A DNA stretch of 64,000 nt from the NCBI RefSeq assembly GCF_004765815.2, contig NZ_ML974127.1, forward strand, positions 908,927-972,926, in the 5' to 3' direction. The stretch's first letter is position 1. The number at the start of each line of letters is the position of its first letter. The notes under the pieces are model-generated. The model saw nothing but the letters and a program-made list of their open reading frames with translations, was not told the DNA's origin and ran no database searches. Of this stretch, positions 41,544 to 49,200 are shown one piece after another. The position numbers and the translations under genes are program-made. Source of the DNA: Halorussus salinus. GTDB taxonomy: Archaea; Halobacteriota; Halobacteria; Halobacteriales; Haladaptataceae.

Positions 41544-41873
41544 TTACGTCGCCGACGTTCCGGCGGCCCACTTCTTTTCGACGCCGTAGACGAACCACGC
41601 GAGAGCGAACACCACCGAGAGGCCGAGGACGGCGTTTCCGCCGTCGAACCCCAGTACGGACGCACCGATAGCCAGTGCGTCCCCGAACGCCAACGCCTTG
41701 GCGCTCGCGACTCCGTACCGGCGGAGCGACGACTGGTCGTCGTCAGTACTCCATCGGACGACGCCGAGGAGGCCGAATCGGACGACGACGTACGTGACCG
41801 CGGCCCCGACCACGCCGAGGAGGGCGGCCCGCGCGAAGAAGACGACCGGTTGGAGGAGTTCGAACAGGGACAT
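41544..41873 (-). CDS. hypothetical membrane protein
   Basis: 109 residues, three to four helices (VVFFARAALLGVVGAAVTYV, ALAFGDALAIGASVLGF, AVLGLSVVFALAWFVYG), a polar loop TDDDQSSLRRY between the first two, and a short basic end. No family is recognised. A minus-strand AT element (GGTAAATTTATC, 41906-41917) lies ~35 nt before the ATG and may be its promoter. Confidence 0.7.
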   Translation of the reverse strand: MSLFELLQPVVFFARAALLGVVGAAVTYVVVRFGLLGVVRWSTDDDQSSLRRYGVASAKALAFGDALAIGASVLGFDGGNAVLGLSVVFALAWFVYGVEKKWAAGTSAT

Positions 41874-41940
41874 GTCGTAGTTCGACGTGTCGGCTACGTG
41901 TTGATAAATTTACCAGAATCGGGTCGGGAATCGGTCACCC

Positions 41941-42052
41941 CGTCTCAGATGATACCGGTCGTCGTGACCGTCTCAGATGGCACCGGTCGTCTCGACCGTC
42001 TCAGATGGCACCGGTCGTCTCGACCGTCTCAGATGACGCCGGTCGTCTCGAC
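41941..42052 (-). repeat. four tandem 28-bp repeats covering the end of egsA
   Basis: Units at 41941-41968, 41969-41996, 41997-42024 and 42025-42052. The unit is CGTCTCAGATGGCACCGGTC followed by GTCTCGAC. The last unit contains the final codons and stop (TGA at 42029-42031) of egsA on the minus strand; the other three are copies beyond the stop. The two middle units are identical and the outermost has diverged most, as expected for slippage that spread outward from the gene end. Confidence 0.85.
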
Positions 42053-43078
42053 CGCTTCGTAGGCGGCCGCCTCGCTCATCCCGTTGCCCAGAATCGTGTA
42101 GCGGTCCCGAATCTCGTGGGCAGAGGTCAGCGCCCCGACGACCGTCTCCTCGTCGATGCCCAACTCCGCTGCCGTGGTGGGCGCGCCGATGGTCGCCAGC
42201 GCGTCGCGGACGCCCTGCCAGTTGCCGCCGTGGAGGTACTCGGCGACGATGGTGCCGACGCCGACCTGATGGCCGTGGAGCGCCGCGTCGGGGACCATTC
42301 GGTCCAACTGGTGGCTGAAGAGGTGTTCCGCGCCGGAGGCGGGCCGCGACGAGTCCGCGATAGACATCGCCACGCCCGACGAGACCAGCGCCTTGACGAC
42401 GGCCCACGCCGACTCTTCGAGGCCCTGCTTGATGGAGTCGGCTCCTTCGACCAGCATCTCGGCGGTCATCTCCGCGAGCGCCGCGGCGTAGTGGTGGTAC
42501 TCGACGTTCTGGAGTCGGTTGGCCAGCCGCCAGTCCTTGATGGCGGTGTAGTTGCTGATGATATCCGCACACCCGGCAGTCGTCAGTTCCCACGGCGCGT
42601 CGGCCAAAATCTCGGTGTCGGCGATGACGGCGAGTGGCGGCTCTGCGGCGACGCTGTGGCGCGTGTCGCCCTCCGGGACCGACCCCCGGCCCGAGACGAT
42701 GCCGTCGTGGCTCGCGGCGGTCGGGACCGAGACGAACCCCCGCCCGAGGTCGTCGCTGGCCATCTTGGCGATGTCGATGGCCTTCCCGCCGCCGACGCCG
42801 ACGAGGTAGCCCGCGTCTATCTCCTCGGCCGCGCCGATGACCTCTTGGACCGACTCGAAACTCGCTTCGTCTATCTCGACCACCGCGGGGTCTTCCCCGG
42901 CCTCCTCGAAGTCCGCCGCGACGCGGTCGGCCGCTACCCGTCGGGGCGTGGGGCTGGTGACGACCAGCGGCCGCCCGTGGAGGTGGAGTTCCGAGACGGC
43001 CTCGACGGTCCGGTCGAGGACGCCGTGGCCGACTACCACGTTGCGCGGCAGGCGAATCCACGTCGATTTGTCGAACAT
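42029..43078 (-). CDS. egsA: sn-glycerol-1-phosphate dehydrogenase
   Basis: 349-residue enzyme that reduces dihydroxyacetone phosphate to sn-glycerol-1-phosphate with NAD(P)H and so fixes the archaeal lipid stereochemistry. NAD-binding GVGGGKAIDIAK (~residues 92-104), VPTAASHDGIVSG (~119-131), and the metal-binding His residues in GAEHLFSHQLD (~247-257) and LHGHQVGVG (~265) are typical of the G1PDH branch of the iron-alcohol dehydrogenase superfamily. The C-terminus ends AVETTGVI inside the 28-bp repeats. Essential in archaea. A TATA-like GTAAACTG on the minus strand is ~35 nt upstream. Confidence 0.96.
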   Translation of the reverse strand: MFDKSTWIRLPRNVVVGHGVLDRTVEAVSELHLHGRPLVVTSPTPRRVAADRVAADFEEAGEDPAVVEIDEASFESVQEVIGAAEEIDAGYLVGVGGGKAIDIAKMASDDLGRGFVSVPTAASHDGIVSGRGSVPEGDTRHSVAAEPPLAVIADTEILADAPWELTTAGCADIISNYTAIKDWRLANRLQNVEYHHYAAALAEMTAEMLVEGADSIKQGLEESAWAVVKALVSSGVAMSIADSSRPASGAEHLFSHQLDRMVPDAALHGHQVGVGTIVAEYLHGGNWQGVRDALATIGAPTTAAELGIDEETVVGALTSAHEIRDRYTILGNGMSEAAAYEAVETTGVI

Positions 43079-43214
43079 ACCCGCTACTCTCTCGCGGGCG
43101 GGGAAAACAGTTTACCTCTCTGTCCGGTTTCGCGGGTTTTCGGGAGAGTCAGTTGACGACCGTCTTCTGACGCCGAGAAAGGAGCGACCGTCCTGAGTCC
43201 GTGAGGCGAGCAAC

Positions 43215-43335
43215 TGCCGACGCCTATCGGACCGCGACGGCACAGCACGGCAGACCGCACCGCGACCGCGCCCCGAACCTCCCCGCTTGCGTCTGCGCTC
43301 GCGCGGAACCGCGCGAGCGCGAGCGCAGACGCGGC
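43215..43335 (-). repeat. possible third copy (R3) of the dispersed repeat with a long hairpin
   Basis: In the 338-bp gap between egsA and the next gene. A perfect 16-bp hairpin, GCGTCTGCGCTCGCGC at 43289-43304 against its complement at 43317-43332, is followed on the minus strand by a GGGGAGG motif and a run of GCGGT-type repeats (GGTCGCGGTGCGGTC, TGCCGTGCTGTGCC) that resembles the 3' part of R1 and R2. The match to R1/R2 is looser than between those two, so membership is tentative. The rest of the gap shows nothing. Confidence 0.4.
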
Positions 43336-43416
43336 GCATCCCGCGATTCTGTCAGTCGAGCGCATCCCGCGGACCGGTCGGCCGAGCGCACTTCGAGACG
43401 AACGAGAGTCACTCGT

Positions 43417-44145
43417 CTACTTCCGAGGAGTCGTCCGAGACGAGCGCCACCCCGGAGTCGAGGCGTTGGGCGGCCGCCGGAGCGCGTGGCGGACCGCCAG
43501 CAGGTGGCGAGCGAACACCGCGGCCGCCAGTAGCGCCGCGCCGACCAGCGCGTTCGCCGAGAACCCCGCGACCGGAACCGCGACGAACCACTCGGGGACC
43601 GTGACCTGTCCGGTCACGACCAGTAGCCACGCCGTCGCGCCCGCGGCCTGAAGCACCGCGAGTCCGACGGTCGCGCGCCGGACCAGCGACGAGAGCGCGT
43701 CTCGCCCGCGAATCACGTTGTCCGTGACGGTGTGGCGGGCGACGAGCGCGGCCGCGAAGACGAGTCCGGCGGTCACGACGCCGACGAGTCCGTCGGCAGT
43801 CGCGACCCACCCGAACCACCCGACCCAGAGCGCGGTCTCCGCGAGCGCGAGGCCCGCGAGCGCCCGCGCGGGGACCGCCCGGCCCCACCCGTTGACCGTG
43901 ACGTGCGCGAGTAACGCCTCCACGAGCATCCCGGCCGAGAGACCGACGACCCCCACCAGCGCCGACGCCGAGACCGGGTCGGTGTCGCTCACCAGTCCCA
44001 GCCAGACCGACAGCGCGGTGACTTCGACGACCGTCAGGCAGACCACCCCGACCGCTCTGACGGTCGTCCGAATCGCCTCGCGTATCATCGTCCCGCGAGA
44101 GACGGTACCGGTCGGCGACAGCGATGCAGTGACATGAGTTGACAA
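43417..44145 (-). CDS. hypothetical polytopic membrane protein
   Basis: 242 residues with about six helices: VVCLTVVEVTALSVWLGL, ALVGVVGLSAGMLVEALL, ALAETALWVGWFGWVA, LVGVVTAGLVFAAALVA, ATVGLAVLQAAGATAWLLVV, ANALVGAALLAAAVFARHLL. Polar ends; no family recognised. The ATG at 44145 is supported by a minus-strand CTGATAAC (44163-44170) ~24 nt upstream; an internal ATG (MIREAI) is an alternative. The downstream side holds the R3 hairpin, which could end its transcript. Confidence 0.65.
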   Translation of the reverse strand: MSTHVTASLSPTGTVSRGTMIREAIRTTVRAVGVVCLTVVEVTALSVWLGLVSDTDPVSASALVGVVGLSAGMLVEALLAHVTVNGWGRAVPARALAGLALAETALWVGWFGWVATADGLVGVVTAGLVFAAALVARHTVTDNVIRGRDALSSLVRRATVGLAVLQAAGATAWLLVVTGQVTVPEWFVAVPVAGFSANALVGAALLAAAVFARHLLAVRHALRRPPNASTPGWRSSRTTPRK

Positions 44146-44253
44146 TGGCTACGAAGGGTGTTTGTTATCAGCCACCTGAAACGGGTAGCGTGGTCCTGCG
44201 AACGGTCGAAAGTGAGGGTTAACGCCTCGAAAATCGCGTACTCGTTCGTCCGG

Positions 44254-45243
44254 CTACAGCGTGTCCAGCACGCCGAGGACGCGCTCCTCGGCCTCGCGGC
44301 CGGGGTCGTACTCGCTCCCGTCGCGGTCGCTGTCGAGGTGTTCCTCGACGGTGGTCGCCATCGCCTCGGAGAGCGGTGTCGAGTCCCACCCGAGATTCGC
44401 CAGTTTGTCGGTGTCCAGCACGTGGGGGTAGTCCCGGTACAGCACGAAGTCGTCGGACGCGAGGTCCGCGGCCGCGAGTTCCCGCTCGCCCGCGTGGACG
44501 ATTTCGAGGTCGGTGTCCAGCGCGTCGGCGATTAGCTTCAGCATCTCGTCTATCGTCACGACCCGCCGGTCGCCGACGTTGTACGACTCGCCGGGACGGC
44601 CCTCCTCGGCGACGACCCGGAGCGCGCTCGCCACGTCCGCGACGTACGCGCGGTGCCAGAGGTTGTCGCCGTCGCCGGGGACGACCACGCGGTCGTAGTT
44701 CGCCACCCGAGAAATCCAGTAGTCCAGTCGTTCGGTGTAGTCGTGGGGGCCGTAGACGATGCAGGGACGGACGCTGTAGGCGTTCACGCCGCGGTCGGCG
44801 GCCGCCTTGATTGCGCGGTCGCCCTCGGCCTTCCGGTTGCCGTAGGTGTCGCCCGAGTCGTCGGTCGCCTGCTCCATCGTGCAGGGCCGGAGGTCGGTCT
44901 CGTCCTCGCGCTTGGGGACTTCTTCGTTGCCGTAGGCGTCGCCCGACGAAATGTAGACGTAGGCGTCGGCGTCGGAGAAAATCTCGGTCGCGGCCCGGAC
45001 CTCCCGCGGTTTGTAAGCCACGCAGTCGAAGACGGCGTCCGGTTGGACCTCCCGCTTCGCCTGTTCGAGCGCGGTCTCGTTGCTTCGGTCGCCCTCGTAG
45101 TGGGTCACGCCGTCGGTCTCCTCGAAGGGGTTGTCGTGGTTCCCGCGGTTGAAGATGGTCACGTCGTAGTCGTGGTCGCGCAGTTCCGAGACGAGGTGGC
45201 GGCCGATGAACCGCGTGCCGCCGATGACGAGTGCGGTGTCCAT
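44254..45243 (-). CDS. NAD-dependent epimerase/dehydratase family protein (SDR)
   Basis: 329 residues of the extended SDR fold. The NAD site is LVIGGTRFIGRHL (~residues 5-17), a mid motif is VYISSGDAYG, and the catalytic Tyr-x3-Lys is in TYGNRK (~131). The closing part RAYVADVASAL and SYNVGDRRVVT matches sugar-nucleotide epimerases and the RNA-binding CSP41-like branch. Exact substrate is unknown; sugar nucleotides are most likely, possibly for glycosylation of surface proteins. The gene lies alone on the minus strand, divergent from a GNAT gene. Confidence 0.87.
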   Translation of the reverse strand: MDTALVIGGTRFIGRHLVSELRDHDYDVTIFNRGNHDNPFEETDGVTHYEGDRSNETALEQAKREVQPDAVFDCVAYKPREVRAATEIFSDADAYVYISSGDAYGNEEVPKREDETDLRPCTMEQATDDSGDTYGNRKAEGDRAIKAAADRGVNAYSVRPCIVYGPHDYTERLDYWISRVANYDRVVVPGDGDNLWHRAYVADVASALRVVAEEGRPGESYNVGDRRVVTIDEMLKLIADALDTDLEIVHAGERELAAADLASDDFVLYRDYPHVLDTDKLANLGWDSTPLSEAMATTVEEHLDSDRDGSEYDPGREAEERVLGVLDTL

Positions 45244-45430
45244 GCCCGCGCTTGGACGGCCGGTCCCAAAGACCTACTGGAGTCGGAAATACGACGACCG
45301 ACAGATTTTCTGGTAGTTCTCGGACGAGCGTGTCGAAATCCAGAATTTCTCGCGGCACGCGTGTACTTTTCGTCTGATTTGCGCGAATCGGGTAGAACGT
45401 TTATCAGTGAGAACGTCGAATACATGGGGC

Positions 45431-46195
45431 ATGGGACAGAGAGAGGCCGATTCCGACGGAATCGAGATTCGCGAAGCCGAATCGAGCGACGTGGACGGGA
45501 TTCGGGGCGTCGCGCTGGACTCGCTCCACGCGTCCTACGGCGAGGTCCTCGACGAGGAGGTCATCGAAACCGCGGTCGAGAACTGGTACGACGACGACGC
45601 GATGGCCGCCGAGTTGGAAGAAGAGGGGATGCTCTACCTCGTCGCGGTCGCGGGCGACACGGTGGTCGGGTTCTCCCAGAGCCTCGTCCTCCCCGAGGAC
45701 CCCGCGGGAACTATCCTCTGGTTGCACGTGGACCCGGACAACCGCGACAGCGGCGTCGGGACGACCCTCCTGAAACACACCCAAGCGGTCCTCTCCGAGC
45801 GGGGCGTCGAACGCGTCGCCGCGGAGGTGCTGGCGGGCAACGAGTCCGGGACCCGATTCTACGAGGAGAACGGCTTCGAGAAGGCCACCGAACGCGAGAC
45901 GGAGATCGCGGGCGAGACGTTCGTGGAGAACGTCTACGTCCAAGAGGGCAAAGAGCAGTTCGAGGCCCGCGAGTACGACGGCCAGACCCTCTACATCAAT
46001 TGGGTCGAGAGCGACCGCGGTTCGAAGGCCCCGTTCTTCGCGGCCTACACCGACGAGGCGGGCGAGGACCTCTACGGCTACTTCTGCTCGAACTGCGAGA
46101 GTTTCGACACCGCGATGGACTCGATGGAGCGGTTGGAGTGCAACGACTGCGGGAACACGAAGAAGCCGGTTCGGTGGGACGCGTCGTACCTCTGA
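45431..46195 (+). CDS. GNAT acetyltransferase with C-terminal zinc-ribbon domain
   Basis: 254 residues. The GNAT domain (~1-165) shows ILWLHVDPDNRDSGVGTTLL (motif A) and AGNESGTRFYEENGFEKATE (motif B). Residues ~175-254 form a second domain ending in two Cys pairs, FCSNCESFD and ECNDCGNTKK, spaced like a zinc ribbon, which resembles the haloarchaeal DUF5816 domain. The start at 45431 is chosen because a TTTATC element (45400-45405) lies ~28 nt upstream. The zinc ribbon may recognise RNA or protein substrate. The stop codon sits inside a hairpin shared with gltB. Confidence 0.85.
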   Translation: MGQREADSDGIEIREAESSDVDGIRGVALDSLHASYGEVLDEEVIETAVENWYDDDAMAAELEEEGMLYLVAVAGDTVVGFSQSLVLPEDPAGTILWLHVDPDNRDSGVGTTLLKHTQAVLSERGVERVAAEVLAGNESGTRFYEENGFEKATERETEIAGETFVENVYVQEGKEQFEAREYDGQTLYINWVESDRGSKAPFFAAYTDEAGEDLYGYFCSNCESFDTAMDSMERLECNDCGNTKKPVRWDASYL

Positions 46196-46233
46196 GCGCG
46201 TCGAGTCCCACCCCATCGAGTCGAGACGCTCAG
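46192..46233. terminator. bidirectional terminator between acetyltransferase and gltB
   Basis: CTGAGCG at 46192-46198 and CGCTCAG at 46227-46233 are perfect inverted repeats, with further GTCGAG/CGAGTCGAGA pairing inside. The stop codon of the plus-strand gene (46193-46195) and that of gltB (46230-46232) both lie in the two arms, so one 42-bp hairpin could end both convergent transcripts. Confidence 0.55.
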
Positions 46234-49200
46234 TCCGCCCCGCTCCGGACGACTCGCCCCGACTCCTCGTGGCTCCACGCCTCGGGCGGCGGCGAGTTCC
46301 GCACGTCCTCGCGGCCCTCCTCGGTCACGGCGCGCTCGTAGGCCTCGGGCATCACCTTCACGAACGAGGAGACCGCCGCCTCCCAGTCGGCCAGTAGCTC
46401 CGCGGCGCGCTCGCTGTCGGTGTACGCCGCGTGGTTCTCCACGAGGCGGCGCAGGACCGTCTCGTCGCGCTCCGAGAGCGACGATTCGAGGTTGACCATC
46501 CCTCTGTTCACGCGCTCTTCGAAGTCGCCCTTTTCATCCAGCACGTAGGCCACGCCGCCGCTCATCCCGGCGGCGAAGTTCCGGCCGGTGTCGCCGAGTA
46601 CGGCGACAACGCCGCCGGTCATGTACTCGCAACCGTGGTCGCCGACGCCCTCCACGACCGCCTTCACCCCGGAGTTACGGACGCCGAAGCGTTCGCCAGC
46701 GACGCCGTTGACGTAGGCCTCGCCGCCGGTCGCGCCGTAGAGCGCGACGTTGCCGACGACGACGTTCTCGGTCGGGTCGTAGCCCGCCGAGTCGGGCGTC
46801 GAGACGGCGATGCGGCCGCCCGACAGTCCCTTGCCGAGGTAGTCGTTCGCCGCGCCGGTGAGGTGGAAGTCCACGCCCGACTGGAGGAAGGCACCGAAGC
46901 TCTGGCCCGCGGTGCCCCGGAAGTCCACCGAGAGCGTGCCGGTCGGCAGGCCGCCCTCGCCGTGGCGTTCGGAGATGCGCCCCGAGAGCATCGCGCCGAC
47001 CGCGCGGTCCTCGTTGCCGATGTCGGCCGCGACGTGCGCGGGGTCGGCGTCTTCGACCGCCGACTCGGCGGCCGCGAGGAGGTCCCGGTCGAGGTGGTCG
47101 TCGATTTCGTGGGTCTGCTCGCGGGTCTTGGTCCGCTGGGGGTCGTCGGGGTCGTAGTCGGCGGGGTCGGCGACGACTCCCGAGAGGTCGAGTTCGCTCG
47201 CTTTCGGGTGGTCGGTCTCGCGCTGGTCGAGACACTCGACGCGACCGACCATCTCCTCGACCGTCTCGAAGCCCAACTCGGCCATGATTTCGCGTAGCTC
47301 CTCGGCGATGAACAGCATGTAGTTGACAACGTGGTCGGGTTCGCCGGGGAACCGCTTGCGCAGGTCCTCGCGCTGGGTGGCGACGCCGACGGGACACGTA
47401 TTTTCGTGGCACTGGCGGGCCATCACACAGCCCGAGGTGACGAGGCTCGCGGTCCCGAAGACGTACTCCTCGGCCCCCAGCAGTGCGGCGACGGCCACGT
47501 CGCGGCCCGTCTTCAGGCCGCCGTCCACGCTGACGCGAATCCGCGAGCGCAGGCCGGTCTCGCGGAGCATCTGGTTGGCTTCGGCGAGACCCAACTCCCA
47601 CGGGAGTCCGGCGTGCTTGATGGAGGTCCGGGGACTCGCGCCGGTGCCGCCGGAGTGGCCCGAGACGTGAACCACGTCGGCGTTGGCCTTCGCCACGCCC
47701 GCCGCGATGGTGCCGATGCCGTCCTCCGAGACGAGTTTCACGTTCACGTCGGCGTCGGGGTTGGCCGACTTGAGGTCGTAGACCAGTTGTTTCAGGTCTT
47801 CGATGGAGTAGATGTCGTGCTGTGGCGGCGGCGAGATGAGGCCGACGCCGGGCGTCGCGTACCGGACGTGGGCTATCATCTCGTTGACCTTGCTCCCCGG
47901 AAGGTGGCCGCCCTCGCCGGGCTTCGAACCTTGGGCCATCTTGATCTGAATCTCGTCGGCGTTGGCGAGGTAGGCGCTCGTGACGCCGAACCGCCCCGAG
48001 GCAACCTGCTTGACGTTGCACTCGCGCTCGGTGTCGAAGCGTTCGGGCGGTTCGCCGCCCTCTCCCGTGTTCGATTTCGCGCCGAGACGGTTCATGGCGA
48101 CGGCGTTGTTCTCGTGGGCTTCCGGCGACAGCGACCCGAGGCTCATCGCCGCAGTCGAGAACCGCTTCACGATGGACTCGACCGATTCGACCTCCTCGAC
48201 CGGGACCGACTCGCGGCCCGACGAGTCGAAATCGAGGAGACCGCGCAGAGTCCGGGGACCGTCGTTGTGGTCGTTGGCGGCCGCGGCGAACTCGGCGTAG
48301 GTCTCGGCGTCGCCCTCCCGGACCGCGCGCTGGAGCGTCCCGACCGTCTCGGGGTTCCACTCGTGGCGGCGACCGTTCGACCGATGCTCGAACTCGCCTT
48401 GGCGTTCGGGTTCTGGCGCGTCCTCGTTCCCGGCGTCGCTCTCGTCGCCCTTCCTCTCGAACGCCTTCCGGTGGCGCTTTCGCACGGCCTCCTCGACGCC
48501 CTCCACGTCGATGCCCTCGGTGCGGGCGGGGGTGCCCTCGAAGTACTCCTCGACGAACTCCGAGTCCAGCCCCACGGCCTCGAATATCTGGGCCCCGCGG
48601 TAGCTCTCGACGGTCGAGATGCCCATCTTCGACATCGTCTTCTGAAGCCCGTCTTCCAACGCCGCGACGTAGGCGTCGATGGCTTCCGCTTCGTCCACGC
48701 CGTCGGGTCCGGCCACGATGTCCGCGATGGACTCGAACGCGAGGGTCGGGTTGACCGCGCCCGCGCCGTAGCCGACGAGACACGCGAGGTGGTGGACCGT
48801 CCGGGGGTCGCCCGACTCCACGACGAGGCCGGTTCGGTTCCGGAGGCCGCGCCGGACGAGGTGGTGGTGGACCGCACCGGTCGCCAGCAGGCTCGGGATA
48901 GCGAGCCTGTCCGGTCCCACCTCGCGGTCCGAGAGGACCACGATTTCCGCGCCCGATTCGACCGCTTCGCTGGCCTCCTCGCGGACGCGCCGGAGCGCGG
49001 TTTCGAGGTCCGTCTCCGGGGCGTACGTCACGTCCACCGTCGCGGTCGGAATCTCGCCTTGCTCGCGGACCTCGGTCATCTCGGCGTCGGTCAGAACCGG
49101 CGAGTCCAGCACCAACTGGCGGGCGTGTTCCGGCGACTCGTCCAGCAGATTGCGCTGGTTGCCGAGCCGACTCTCCAGACTGGTCACGCAGTCCTCCCGC

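Noticed and set aside
41941-42052. CRISPR array
   Set aside because: The 28-bp units are directly adjacent with no spacers and include the end of a coding gene, so this is a tandem duplication.
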